Assembly (NCBI RefSeq): GCF_014842025.1
Contig: NZ_JACYUY010000001.1
Location: 166,819-230,818, forward strand
From: Massilia sp. CFBP 13721
Lineage (GTDB): Bacteria > Pseudomonadota > Gammaproteobacteria > Burkholderiales > Burkholderiaceae_D
DNA: 64,000 nucleotides
Direction of reading: 5' to 3'
This document shows, piece by piece, positions 41,558 to 54,291 of the stretch (positions are counted from its first letter, which is position 1; every line of letters starts with the position of its first letter). The notes under the pieces are model-generated. The model searched no databases. It had not been told where the DNA came from and saw only the letters and a list, made by a program, of their open reading frames with translations. Position numbers and translations under genes: made by a program.

Positions 41558-42805
41558 CTAGCGCAAATTCCCCGTATGCCCCAGCGAATACCGCCCCGGC
41601 TGCGGCCAGACCGTCAACCCGTGCGGCTCGCCGCCCACCTTCACCTGGCGCACGGCGCCGTCGCGCGTGTCGATGCGATACACCACGTCGTCGAAGCGGC
41701 CCGCCAGCCAGAGCCAGTTGCCGTCGGCGCTGACGTTGCCCATGTCCGGGCTGCCGCCATTCGGGATGACCCAGTGCGCGACGATCTTTTCGCTGGCGAA
41801 CTCCATCACGTCGACACTGCCCGGTCCGCGTCGCTTGCCGTGGATGCGGTGCGTGCCGCGGTTGGTGATGAACAGGAATTTGCCGTCGCGGCTCGGGTAC
41901 AGGCCGTGCGTACCAGGACCCGAGGCGAGAAAGCCCACCTGGGTGAAGGTGACGCCGTCGACGATGTGGACGCCGTCGGCCATCATGTCGGCGATGTAGA
42001 AGCGCTTGCCGTCCGGGGACACGCGCACGTCCTGCGGCATGCCCTTCCTGGTGGTGCAGATTTCGGAAGCGCCCGGATTGCGCGGATCGAAGCCCTCGCG
42101 CACGCGCGTCTTCGGCATCGACAGCTTCAGGTAACCCAGTACGGTGCGCGCGGTGAGGTCGATCTTTGCGACCGCGCCGTCGAACTCGCAGGTGAACAGC
42201 GCATAGCGGCCATCGATCGAGAACTCGGCGTGGTTGATGCCGCCGCATTTCGGCACGTCGATCGCGTACTGCAGCGCCATCGTGTGCGGATCGCGGAAGT
42301 CGAGCCGGCGCCGTGCCTCGGCCACCACGATGGCCGATTTGCCGTCCGGCGTGAAATACATGTTGTAGGGGTCGTCGACAGCGATCGCCTGTCCCGGCTT
42401 GCCGGTGATCGGGTCGATCGGCGTCAGGCTGCCGGTATCCTGGCGCTCGGCATTGTTGGCCACCCACAGCGTGCGCAGGTCCCAGGACGGGATCACGTGC
42501 TGCGGACTGATGCCGACCTTGAAGCGGTCGACCACCTTCATGGTCGCCGGATCGATCACGCTGACGTCGTTCGAGCGCAGGTTCGGCACGTAGATGCGCG
42601 CCAGGTCGCCGCGCACTGCGGCGCTCAAGTGGCCGGCGCCGATTTCGCTGTACAGGTTGTGCGGGTCCGGCACCGGCGGCATGCCGGCGACAGTCACGAA
42701 GGGCAGCGGTGCGGGCAACGGCGCCTTGTTGGCGCGCATGAGCAAGGCGGCGCCGGCAATCAAGGAGAGAACGACGACGGCAGCAACGGTTTTTTTGTAG
42801 TGCAC
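41558..42805 (-). CDS. Exported YncE-type beta-propeller protein
   Basis: A 415-residue protein with an N-terminal membrane anchor or signal (KKTVAAVVVLSLIAGAALLM) followed by repeated beta-propeller blades: RIYVPNLRSNDVSVIDPATM, RTLWVANNAERQDTGSLTPI, RFYIADMMADGVHIVDG, KFLFITNRGTHRIHG and WLWLAGRFDDVVYRIDT. This is the YncE / nitrite-reductase-like seven-blade type, usually periplasmic. The GTG at 42805 is taken as start because no ATG is available and it falls 11 bases after the creatininase stop, so translation is probably coupled. Its role with the creatininase partner is unknown. Confidence 0.8.
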   Translation of the reverse strand: MHYKKTVAAVVVLSLIAGAALLMRANKAPLPAPLPFVTVAGMPPVPDPHNLYSEIGAGHLSAAVRGDLARIYVPNLRSNDVSVIDPATMKVVDRFKVGISPQHVIPSWDLRTLWVANNAERQDTGSLTPIDPITGKPGQAIAVDDPYNMYFTPDGKSAIVVAEARRRLDFRDPHTMALQYAIDVPKCGGINHAEFSIDGRYALFTCEFDGAVAKIDLTARTVLGYLKLSMPKTRVREGFDPRNPGASEICTTRKGMPQDVRVSPDGKRFYIADMMADGVHIVDGVTFTQVGFLASGPGTHGLYPSRDGKFLFITNRGTHRIHGKRRGPGSVDVMEFASEKIVAHWVIPNGGSPDMGNVSADGNWLWLAGRFDDVVYRIDTRDGAVRQVKVGGEPHGLTVWPQPGRYSLGHTGNLR

Positions 42806-42816
42806 GATGGGGGTCT

Positions 42817-43629
42817 TCAAGGTTGCCTGGTTGAGTGTTGGACGGCGCGGATGGCGGCGACCGACGCCGCGACGATGCGCGCGACGCCCGCCTGGCCGAG
42901 CGCAGCCGTGGCGCGGCGTGGATCGCCATCGACGCCCTCGCCGGCCGCGCCGGCGCCGAGCAGGTCGGCGCGCACCAGCGCCGGATCGATCGCCAGCATC
43001 AGCGCGGTATCGGCAAGGCCGCCGTGCATGCCGATCTCCGCGGCGCCGACACCGCGGCGCTGGAGGTCGGCGACATAGTCCATCTGCGTCACCCGGTAAT
43101 ACTCGGGCAGCGCATGAACGCGGCAGGCGCCGTCGCGGTTGACGCGGGCGGCGGCCTTCTCTTCGTTGCGCTGGTAGCCGCCATGGTCGCCCAGGAAGAA
43201 AACGTCGCGCACGCCATGCCGGCAAAAGCTGCGCGCCGCCCCTTCCAGCACCGCTTCGAAGGCGGCCTCCGGAATCGAGATCGTCCCGGCGAAGCGCATG
43301 TGCCCGCGCGGCGGCGCAATCGCCCCCTCGGGCACGTAGGCGACCGTCGGCGCCACCACCGCGTCGCCCAGGCTGCGCGCGATCCGGCCCGCCAGCACGC
43401 GGGCGCGCACATTGTGCTTGCCGAGGGCGATATGCGGCCCGCTCTGTTCGGTGCCGCCGATCGGCACCAGTACCGTGGTGGCGCCGGCGGCGATGCGCGC
43501 GCGCAGTTCGGGCGAGGTCAGGTCTTCGACGTAGACGCTGGTGGACGGGCCGGCCAGCGCCAGCAGCGGCGCGGCCAGCGTGGCAGCCCCAAACAGCGCG
43601 TGGCGCCAGGCGTTTTGCAGAAAATGCAT
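42817..43629 (-). CDS. Exported creatininase-family hydrolase
   Basis: A 270-residue creatininase-superfamily protein with a signal peptide (HALFGAATLAAPLLALAGP). Metal-binding and active-site motifs are present: PIGGTEQSGPHIALGKHN, GTISI, FLGDHGGYQRNEEKAA and IGMHGGLADTALMLAID. Most creatininases are cytoplasmic amidohydrolases, so export is notable. Its stop is 11 bases before a periplasmic beta-propeller gene, giving a two-gene exported unit. Substrate cannot be inferred; cyclic amides and mycofactocin-type peptides are known for relatives. Confidence 0.85.
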   Translation of the reverse strand: MHFLQNAWRHALFGAATLAAPLLALAGPSTSVYVEDLTSPELRARIAAGATTVLVPIGGTEQSGPHIALGKHNVRARVLAGRIARSLGDAVVAPTVAYVPEGAIAPPRGHMRFAGTISIPEAAFEAVLEGAARSFCRHGVRDVFFLGDHGGYQRNEEKAAARVNRDGACRVHALPEYYRVTQMDYVADLQRRGVGAAEIGMHGGLADTALMLAIDPALVRADLLGAGAAGEGVDGDPRRATAALGQAGVARIVAASVAAIRAVQHSTRQP

Positions 43630-43910
43630 CGTGATTCGTTTCCCGAAAGGGTGGCTGCGCTGCGGACGAAATACCTGCCGTGTCCGCTCGACGCGATTGT
43701 AGAGCAAGCAGGCCGGCGCTGCCGTGCGCCGGCAGGTGGTCAGCGAAACTTCGCGCAAGTTGTTGCAAACCTGCCGCGCCACGGGCGACAGTCGCCGCCA
43801 GTTCGGACTTTTCCGAAGCTTCATACAGAACTTGGTGGCTACCCTATTCGAGTATCCGGACGCACACTCGGTGGATGGCCGAGGCACTCGCCCCGGACGA
43901 GGATTCCATC

Positions 43911-44819
43911 ATGCGCAAACTTCTCCTCACGGCGGCGCTTGCCGCCGCACTGGCCTTGCCGGCATCGGCCGACGTGCAGCCCTTCCCCGCCTCGTTCCAG
44001 GCGCGCACGATCCAGGTCGACGGGGCCACGCTGCATGTCATGGTGGGCGGCAAGGGTCCTGCCGTCGTGCTGCTGCACGGCTTCGGCGACACTGGCGCGA
44101 TGTGGTCGCCGCTGGCCGCGAGGCTGGCCGCCACGCACACCGTGGTCGTGCCCGACCTGCGCGGCATGGGCCTGTCCTCGCATCCGGCCGGCGGCTACGA
44201 CAAGTGGACCCAGGCGGCGGACGTGCGCGCGGTGCTGGTCAAGCTCGGCATCGACGCGGCCGCGATCGTCGGCCATGACATCGGCACCATGGTCGCCTTT
44301 GCCTATGCGGCGCGCTACCCGGACAAGACGCGGCGCCTGGTGGTGATGGATGCCCCGGTACCGGGCATTCCTCCCTGGGACCAGATCGTGCGCAGTCCGC
44401 AGCTGTGGCATTTTTCGTTCGGCGGGCCGGATGCCGAACGCCTGGTGGCCGGGCGCGAGCGCATCTACCTCGACCGCTTCTGGAACGAATTCGCCGGCGA
44501 TCCGAAGAAGATCGACGAGCCGACCCGCGCCTACTACGCCGCCCTTTACGCGCGCCCCGGCGCGATGCGCTCGGCCTTTGCCCAGTTCCTCAGCATCCCG
44601 ACCGACGTCGAGGACAACCGCAAGGCGGTCGCGCGCCGGAAGCTGGCCATGCCGGTGCTGGCCATCGGCGGAGCCAAGTCGTTCGGGACCAGCGAAGCGG
44701 TGGTGATGCGCAATGCGGCGGTCAATGTGACCGAGCTGGTGATTCCCGAGGCGGGGCACTGGCTGATGGAGGAAGCGCCGGAACCGACCATGGCGGCGGT
44801 GCAGGGATTCGTCAAATAA
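43911..44819 (+). CDS. Exported alpha/beta hydrolase, epoxide hydrolase / dehalogenase-like
   Basis: A 302-residue hydrolase with signal peptide KLLLTAALAAALALPASA. HGFGDTGAMW is the oxyanion loop, VVPDLRGMGLSSHP the strand 4-5 region, and the nucleophile elbow is GHDIG, with Asp as nucleophile, as in epoxide hydrolases and haloalkane/haloacetate dehalogenases. The catalytic His lies in PEAGHWLMEEAP. ATG 43911 is placed after GACGAGGATTCC and begins the signal peptide. Divergent from the creatininase unit. Confidence 0.88.
   Translation: MRKLLLTAALAAALALPASADVQPFPASFQARTIQVDGATLHVMVGGKGPAVVLLHGFGDTGAMWSPLAARLAATHTVVVPDLRGMGLSSHPAGGYDKWTQAADVRAVLVKLGIDAAAIVGHDIGTMVAFAYAARYPDKTRRLVVMDAPVPGIPPWDQIVRSPQLWHFSFGGPDAERLVAGRERIYLDRFWNEFAGDPKKIDEPTRAYYAALYARPGAMRSAFAQFLSIPTDVEDNRKAVARRKLAMPVLAIGGAKSFGTSEAVVMRNAAVNVTELVIPEAGHWLMEEAPEPTMAAVQGFVK
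43980..43987 (-). promoter_or_regulatory. KOPS-type octamer (GGGAAGGG on minus strand)
   Basis: CCCTTCCC on the + strand, so the octamer points left towards dif. It lies inside a gene, so coding constraint is an alternative explanation. Confidence 0.35.
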
Positions 44820-44854
44820 GGGTAATCGAATGCCGGTAAGTTGAGCCCAGACCT

Positions 44855-45038
44855 GTAAGGTGGGCGGCTGTACCTCTTCAGTTTGCGGACCAGAGGCATT
44901 TGCGCCGCCCACGCGTTCAGGCAGCCGATGATCCGGGCAGCCGATGATCCGTCGCGAGGTTTCAAAGTGTGTTTGAACGCGTGGGCGGCATTCAGGCCTC
45001 GAGTAAGCATGCGTTCAGGGTTTAGCCGCCCACCTTAC
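44855..45038. repeat. Dispersed inverted-repeat element, copy 2 (184 bp)
   Basis: Same 15-bp ends as the copy at 5125 (GTAAGGTGGGCGGCT and its complement) and the same inner inverted repeat around GCGCCGCCCACGCGTTCA. It differs by an 18-bp internal duplication (GGCAGCCGATGATCCG repeated). It occupies the gap between the hydrolase gene and lhr. Confidence 0.85.
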
Positions 45039-45095
45039 GGGTCTGAGCACTCTTTCTCGCCTTGCCATCACCGCACTCGCCCCCATCTACGACCG

Positions 45096-49418
<4,323 letters not shown>

Positions 49419-49467
49419 GGTTACACAGGACGTGGCCATTGGATGCGGCGCGGGCGACGAGATGCAC

Positions 49468-49490
49468 GTAGGCGGGCATGCCCGCCCTAC
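49468..49490. repeat. Short GTAGGCGGGC palindrome
   Basis: GTAGGCGGGCATGCCCGCCC followed by TAC, a near-perfect palindrome of the GTAGGGTGGGC family in the 99-base gap between the convergent lhr and porin genes; it could serve as a terminator stem. Confidence 0.6.
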
Positions 49491-49517
49491 GGTACGCTAC
49501 TGCCGCGGGCACGACAA

Positions 49518-50600
49518 TCAGAACGTATGCCGCACGCCCAGGTTGAACGCCCGATCGCCGGTCCCGGCATCGGTATTGTTCGCCACCGTATAGCCAGCCC
49601 CGTTCTTGTTGACCGTATGCCCGTACACCGTATAAATGGTCGAGCGCTTCGACAGCGCGTACAGGTAGCCGATGCCCCACGAACGCGCGTCCTGGTCGAA
49701 GCTGGTCCGGTCATCCTTGCGCATCAGGGTCGCGATCACGTTGCCCGGGCCGATCGGCGCCACCACGCCCAGCAAGACCTCGTTGCCGTCGGTCGACGCC
49801 GTCGGGCGGCGGAAGCCGTACGGGTTGTTGTTGTTACCCAGCGGGGCGGCGTTGAAGCCCTTGTCGATGCTGACCGCCAGGTAGGCTTTCACCACCTTGA
49901 AGTCGTAGTTTGCTGCCAGCAGCTTGTTGCTGGCGTTGCCGCGCACGCTTGGGGTGACGCCGGGCGCGGCCGCCACGTCCGAGTTCTTGTGGTTGTAGGC
50001 CAGACGCAGGTTGAGCGGGCCGTTGGCGTAACCGATCGAGGCGCCCATGTTACGGCCGGCCACGCTGCTGCCGGATTGCTCGCCAAAGGCGTAGGCGACG
50101 TCGCCGGTGAAGCCCTTGATCGTCGGCGACGTATACATCACCGTATTGCTGGTGCGGACATTGGCGCCGAAGTCCGGGAACACGTTCTTCGAGCCGCCGG
50201 CATAGCCGGTCGAGAAAGGGTCGCCGACCTGCGCCAGCGCCTGGTGCCATGGCGTGTACTGGCGCCCGAAGCTCACCATGCCGGCCTTGCCCTTGATGCC
50301 GACCCAGGCCTGGCGGTTGAACATGGAACCGGCGCTGTCGACCTCGCCGGTGTCGAGGCGGTGGCCATTCTCGAGCGTGAACACGGCCGTCATGCCGCCG
50401 CCGAGGTCCTCGCTGCCGCGGAAACCGATGCGCGAGTACGAGCCCATGCCGCTGCCGATCTTGTTGACGGTGCCCGCCGAACCGCCGCTTTCGCGCAGGA
50501 AGCCGGCATCGGCGATGCCGTAGATGGTAACGGTGGTCTGGGCGTGGACAGCACCGGCGGCCAGCGCCAACGCCGCTGCCGCAATCAGGGTCTTCTTCAT
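49518..50600 (-). CDS. OmpC-like general porin
   Basis: A 360-residue outer-membrane trimeric porin of the betaproteobacterial Porin_4 family. Signal peptide KKTLIAAAALALAAGAVHA, then the family opening QTTVTIYGIADAGFLRESGG, SRIGFRGSEDLGGGMTAVF, the loop FNRQAWVGIKGKAGMVSFGR and a C-terminal strand ending in Phe (AFNLGVRHTF), the Bam signal. It is the third gene of the leftward Bug-gudD-porin operon (39 bases after gudD), so it probably admits aldarates or uronates across the outer membrane. Confidence 0.93.
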   Translation of the reverse strand: MKKTLIAAAALALAAGAVHAQTTVTIYGIADAGFLRESGGSAGTVNKIGSGMGSYSRIGFRGSEDLGGGMTAVFTLENGHRLDTGEVDSAGSMFNRQAWVGIKGKAGMVSFGRQYTPWHQALAQVGDPFSTGYAGGSKNVFPDFGANVRTSNTVMYTSPTIKGFTGDVAYAFGEQSGSSVAGRNMGASIGYANGPLNLRLAYNHKNSDVAAAPGVTPSVRGNASNKLLAANYDFKVVKAYLAVSIDKGFNAAPLGNNNNPYGFRRPTASTDGNEVLLGVVAPIGPGNVIATLMRKDDRTSFDQDARSWGIGYLYALSKRSTIYTVYGHTVNKNGAGYTVANNTDAGTGDRAFNLGVRHTF

Positions 50601-50639
50601 TGCGTGTCTCCTCGGTTTTCAGGATCGGACGGGCAGCAT

Positions 50640-51992
50640 TCAGCGCACGAAGCTCGGGCGCTTGTTATCGAATTTCCAGCCCGGGTAAATGAACTGCATC
50701 GCTTGCGCGTCGTCGCGCACGCCCAGGCCCTTGGCCAGGTAGAGCTGATGCGCGGCTTCCAGCGCTTCCATGTCGATCTCGACGCCCAGGCCCGGTTTCG
50801 CCGGCACGTCGATCATGCCGTCGACGATCTGCAGCGGCTCTTTCGTCAGGCGCTGGCCGTCCTGCCAGATCCAGTGGGTGTCGAGCGCCGTGATCTTGCC
50901 CGGCGCGGCGGCGCCCACTTGCGTGAACATGGCCAGCGAGATGTCGAAGTGGTTGTTCGAATGCGAGCCCCAGGTCAGGCCCCAGTCGTTGCACATCTGC
51001 GCCACGCGCACGGAACCGGCCATGGTCCAGAAGTGCGGGTCGGCCAGCGGGATGTCGACCGATTGCAGCTGGATCGCGTGGCCCATCTGGCGCCAGTCGG
51101 TGGCGATCATGTTGGTCGCGGTCGGCAGGCCGGTGGCGCGGCGGAACTCGGCCATGACTTCACGGCCCGAATAGCCGTTCTCGGCGCCGCACGGGTCTTC
51201 CGCGTAGGCGAGTACGTGGTCCATGCCGCGGCACAGGCGGATCGCTTCCTGCAGCGACCAGGCGCCGTTCGGGTCGAGCGTGACGCGCGCTTCCGGGAAG
51301 CGCTCGGCCAGCGCGGTGACCGCCTCGATTTCGGCGTCGCCCTGCAGTACGCCGCCCTTCAGTTTGAAATCCTTGAAGCCGTAGCGCGCATAGGCCGCTT
51401 CGGCCAGTCGCACCACCGCTTCCGGCGTCATCGCCTTTTCGTGGCGCAGGCGCAGCCAGTCGTCTGCCTGCTCCGGCTCGCTCGCGTACTCCAGGTTCGT
51501 GACGTTGCGGTCGCCGACGTAGAACAGGTAGCCGAGCATCTCGACGCGCTCGCGCTGCTGCCCTTCGCCGAGCAGCGCGCACACCGGCACGCCGAGGAAT
51601 TTGCCGAGCAGGTCGAGCAGCGCCGATTCGACGGCGGTGACGGCGTGCACCGCGATGCGCAGGTCGAAGGTCTGCAGGCCGCGGCCACCGGCATCGCGGT
51701 CGGCGAAGGTGGCGCGCATCTTGTTCAGCACGCCCTGGTAGTTGCCGATCGACTGGCCGACGATCAGCTCGCGCGCGTCTTCCAGCGTCTGGCGGATCGG
51801 TTCGCCGCCCGGTACCTCGCCCACCCCGGTATTGCCGGCGTTGTCGGTCAGGATCACGATGTTGCGGGTGAAGTAAGGCGCGTGCGCACCGCTCAGGTTG
51901 AGCAGCATGCCGTCGCGGCCCGCCACCGGGACGACGCGCATGTCGGTGACGATCGGCGCGTTCTGCGCCCCTTGCTGGTTGGTGCTGGACAT
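50640..51992 (-). CDS. gudD: Glucarate dehydratase
   Basis: A 450-residue enolase-superfamily dehydratase that converts D-glucarate (and often L-idarate) to 5-keto-4-deoxyglucarate. The lysine pair is in FKDFKLKGG, the Mg ligands in [15 protein letters not shown] and TATNMIATD, and the catalytic His in [14 protein letters not shown]. Length and N-terminus ([20 protein letters not shown]) match GudD. GGAGATCCATATC is a good ribosome site. It follows a Bug receptor and precedes a porin, so the operon imports and dehydrates aldarates, the oxidation products of uronates released from pectin. Confidence 0.95.
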   Translation of the reverse strand: MSSTNQQGAQNAPIVTDMRVVPVAGRDGMLLNLSGAHAPYFTRNIVILTDNAGNTGVGEVPGGEPIRQTLEDARELIVGQSIGNYQGVLNKMRATFADRDAGGRGLQTFDLRIAVHAVTAVESALLDLLGKFLGVPVCALLGEGQQRERVEMLGYLFYVGDRNVTNLEYASEPEQADDWLRLRHEKAMTPEAVVRLAEAAYARYGFKDFKLKGGVLQGDAEIEAVTALAERFPEARVTLDPNGAWSLQEAIRLCRGMDHVLAYAEDPCGAENGYSGREVMAEFRRATGLPTATNMIATDWRQMGHAIQLQSVDIPLADPHFWTMAGSVRVAQMCNDWGLTWGSHSNNHFDISLAMFTQVGAAAPGKITALDTHWIWQDGQRLTKEPLQIVDGMIDVPAKPGLGVEIDMEALEAAHQLYLAKGLGVRDDAQAMQFIYPGWKFDNKRPSFVR

Positions 51993-52085
51993 GATATGGA
52001 TCTCCGTTCGGTCTTCTTGGGGTGTTTGCGGGAAGAGCGGCTGCGCCCTCTTCCGTGTTGCGTATTGTTTAGCGCAGCCGGGAGC

Positions 52086-53051
52086 TTAGTCGGCGGTGAT
52101 CTTGCCGACCTCGATCACGTTCTTCCAGCGCGCCGATTCCAGTTTCTGGAATTGTTCGAACTGTTCCGGCGTGTTGGCGACGATTTCGAAGCCCTGCTCG
52201 ACCAGCTTGGCCTTGATGTCCGGCTCGTTGATCGCGGCGACGATGGCGCCGTGCAGCTTGGCCTTGACGTCCTTCGGCAGTCCTTTCGGCGCCGCGAAGG
52301 CCTGCCACGAGTAGATGTCCACGCCCTGGATGCCCGACTCGGCCAGGGTCGGCACTTTCGGCAGGATCGCGGCGCGGCGCTCGCCGGTGACGGCCAGCAC
52401 CTTGAGTTTGCCGGCCTTGATGTGCGGCAGCGCGGTATTGATGTTCACGAACGAGACGTCGGTCTGGCCGCCCAGCAGGTCGGTGATCGCCGGCGCGCCG
52501 CCTTTATACGGCACGTGCAGGCCGCTGGTGCCGGTCTTCTGCCAGAACAGCTCGGCCGTCAGGTGGTCCGAACTGCCGTTGCCCGAGGAGGCGAAGGTGA
52601 CCTTGCCCGGATTCTGCTTGAGCGTGGCGATCAGTTCCTGCACCGTGTTCGCCTTGACGTTGGGGCTGGCCACCAGCACGTTGGGCGCGCGCACGGCCAC
52701 GGTCAGCAGGTCGAAGTCCTTGGCCGGATCGTAGGCCAGGCGCTTTTGCAGCCACGGATTCATGGCGTACACGCCGATCGAGGCGGCCATCAGCGTGTAG
52801 CCGTCGGGCGCCGCGCGCTTGACCATGCCGGCGCCGATGGCGCCGGTGGCGCCCGGACGGTTATCGATGATCCACGGCTGGCCGAAGCGGGCCGTGATCT
52901 TCGGGCCGATGGCACGGGCGATCGCATCGGTCGACCCGCCGGCCGGGAACGGCACGATGACGGTAATCGTCTTTTCCGGCCAGGCAGCCTGCGCACCGAG
53001 CGCGACCGACATTCCTACGGCTAAGCCCAACAGCAATTTTTTGGCATTCAT
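52086..53051 (-). CDS. Bug-type tripartite tricarboxylate transporter receptor
   Basis: A 321-residue periplasmic solute receptor of the Bug/TctC family. Signal peptide KKLLLGLAVGMSVALGAQA, then the conserved ITVIVPFPAGGSTDAIARAI and the ligand loop FASSGNGSSDHL and HVPYKGGAPAITDLLGGQTD. It should bind a dicarboxylate, presumably glucarate or galactarate given its operon mates. No TctA/TctB membrane subunits are encoded nearby, which is common for Bug proteins. It heads the operon and its promoter carries a palindromic operator. Confidence 0.92.
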   Translation of the reverse strand: MNAKKLLLGLAVGMSVALGAQAAWPEKTITVIVPFPAGGSTDAIARAIGPKITARFGQPWIIDNRPGATGAIGAGMVKRAAPDGYTLMAASIGVYAMNPWLQKRLAYDPAKDFDLLTVAVRAPNVLVASPNVKANTVQELIATLKQNPGKVTFASSGNGSSDHLTAELFWQKTGTSGLHVPYKGGAPAITDLLGGQTDVSFVNINTALPHIKAGKLKVLAVTGERRAAILPKVPTLAESGIQGVDIYSWQAFAAPKGLPKDVKAKLHGAIVAAINEPDIKAKLVEQGFEIVANTPEQFEQFQKLESARWKNVIEVGKITAD

Positions 53052-53087
53052 CCTCTGTCTCCTGAATTTCCGCTGCGATCATGTCGT

Positions 53088-53104
53088 CAGTCGTCTGACG
53101 ACTG
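53088..53104. promoter_or_regulatory. Palindromic operator at the start of the aldarate operon
   Basis: CAGTCGTCTGACGACTG, a perfect 8+1+8 inverted repeat containing TCGTCTGACGA (53091-53101). It lies directly downstream of the leftward -10 box, where a bound FCD-GntR repressor would block transcription. Confidence 0.75.
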
Positions 53105-53110
53105 TTTTTT

Positions 53111-53138
53111 AGTATAACGATTTTGGCGAAGTTCGCAA
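53111..53138 (-). promoter_or_regulatory. Promoter of the Bug-gudD-porin operon
   Basis: On the minus strand TTGCGA (53138-53133), 16-base spacer, TATACT (53116-53111). The predicted start falls in the adjoining palindromic operator, about 60 bases before the Bug start codon. Confidence 0.6.
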
Positions 53139-53244
53139 TCCTTCCTTTAACCAGATTGTGGCGTCTGTGAAACCGCCATGCAGTCCGCCTGAATTCTTGC
53201 TCATTTGCATTTTCTACCACCGTTCCAGTCGTGCTCGCATGCAC

Positions 53245-53255
53245 TTGTCAGACAT
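53245..53255. promoter_or_regulatory. FCD-GntR operator-like palindrome (regulator promoter, upstream)
   Basis: TTGTCAGACAT, part of the longer inverted repeat GTCAGA-CA-TCTGAC at 53247-53260. It overlaps the -35 region expected for TATAAT at 53273-53278, so it could mediate autorepression of the regulator at 53321. Confidence 0.65.
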
Positions 53256-53272
53256 CTGACCCGCACTCGGCG

Positions 53273-53278
53273 TATAAT
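53273..53278 (+). promoter_or_regulatory. -10 box of the FCD-GntR regulator gene
   Basis: Perfect TATAAT 43 bases before the ATG at 53321, lying between two operator-like palindromes. The -35 is poor, at most a partial match in AGACAT. Confidence 0.55.
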
Positions 53279-53296
53279 CGCAGCATCCGCAGCAAG

Positions 53297-53307
53297 CGGT
53301 CCGACCA
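53297..53307. promoter_or_regulatory. FCD-GntR operator-like palindrome (regulator promoter, downstream)
   Basis: CGGTCCGACCA, sharing the ten bases GGTCCGACCA exactly with the site before the TonB-dependent receptor at 59829-59839. It lies about 20 bases past the -10 box and ends 13 bases before the regulator ATG. Confidence 0.65.
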
Positions 53308-53320
53308 ATCTTCAACAATC

Positions 53321-54058
53321 ATGACCCCTACCGCAACGGCACCGCTGAAAAAACACCGCAACCTGGCCCAGGGTGTGGTCGCCCACCTGAGCGACCGCAT
53401 CAAGGGCGGCAGCCTGAACCCCGGCGACAAGCTGCCGACCGAGTCCGAGATCATGCGCATCCTCGGCGTCAGCCGCACCGTGGTGCGCGAGGCGATTTCG
53501 CACCTGCAGGCGGCAGGCCTGGTCGAAACCCGGCACGGGATCGGCACCTTCGTGCTCGAGCCGACGAACGCGCCGATGGGCCTGGACCCGGCAACCATCG
53601 TGACGATGCGCGACGTGCTCGACCTGCTGGAACTGCGCATCAGCCTGGAAACCGAGGCCGTCGGCCTGGCCGCCACCCGCCGCAGCGACGAGCAGCTGGC
53701 GCAACTGCGCGCCGCCGTCGACAGTTTCGAGGAGTGCGCGCGCCGCGGCGGCGAGACGGTGGCGCCGGACATGGCCTTCCACCTCTTGATCGCGCAGGCG
53801 TCCGGCAACCGCTATTTCCACGACATCCTGACCCACCTGGGCAGCAACATCATCCCGCGCGCGCGCCTGAATTCGGCGCATTTCTCGGACGACGAGCCGG
53901 GCCCGTTCATCGAACGCGTGATCCACGAGCACGAGAACATCTTCAGCGCGATCGCCCGCCGCGACGCCGAGGGGGCGCGCGCGGCGATGCGTACGCATTT
54001 GAGCAACAGCCGCGAGCGCTTGCGGCGGGCGCAGGAGGCGAGCGGGGTTGCGGGCTGA
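53321..54058 (+). CDS. FadR-subfamily GntR regulator of the aldarate operon
   Basis: A 245-residue FCD-type GntR regulator. The winged helix-turn-helix occupies about residues 9-78 (LAQGVVAHLSDRIKGGSLNP, KLPTESEIMRILGVSRTVVR, REAISHLQAAGLVETRHGIG). The FCD effector domain (about 100-235) contains DLLELRISLETEAVGLAATR, the metal/ligand histidines in MAFHLLIAQASGN and HEHENIFSAIARRD. It is divergent from the Bug-gudD-porin operon, and the 269-base gap holds three TNGTCNGACNA-like sites, so it is the prime candidate repressor, released by an aldarate or uronate. ATG 53321 lacks a strong ribosome site but starts just before the DNA-binding domain. Confidence 0.9.
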   Translation: MTPTATAPLKKHRNLAQGVVAHLSDRIKGGSLNPGDKLPTESEIMRILGVSRTVVREAISHLQAAGLVETRHGIGTFVLEPTNAPMGLDPATIVTMRDVLDLLELRISLETEAVGLAATRRSDEQLAQLRAAVDSFEECARRGGETVAPDMAFHLLIAQASGNRYFHDILTHLGSNIIPRARLNSAHFSDDEPGPFIERVIHEHENIFSAIARRDAEGARAAMRTHLSNSRERLRRAQEASGVAG

Positions 54059-54098
54059 CGGGTGCCAATGGCGCTTGCCGCTGCTCGGATGCTGTAAC

Positions 54099-54162
54099 GC
54101 GTGGAGTCAGGACTCGACCCTACGATTCGTCGCTATTCGTAGGGTGGAGCCATGACTCCACG
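54099..54162. repeat. GTAGGGTGGAG inverted-repeat pair
   Basis: GCGTGGAGTCAGGACTCGAC...CCTAC faces GTAGGGTGGAGCCATGACTC. It belongs to the GTAGGGTGG repeat family and fills part of the gap between the two GntR genes. The rest of the 233-base gap holds TTGGTCCACTTG at 54209-54220, at best an operator half-site. Confidence 0.55.
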
Positions 54163-54291
54163 GGGGTTGTCGTTCAAATACCGCACGCCCCCTTTCCGCA
54201 TTATTTCGTTGGTCCACTTGCAACATTCAGCGGACTTAACTAAGATCCTGTAGTTTTTGATCACGCCACCCACTCAGGACGAGCCCGCACC

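Noticed and set aside
49443..53024. A 1193-codon open frame on the + strand opposite the porin, gudD and Bug genes
   Set aside because: It is antisense to three well-supported genes and arises from GC-rich third positions; composition is Arg/His/Ala-rich with no domain.
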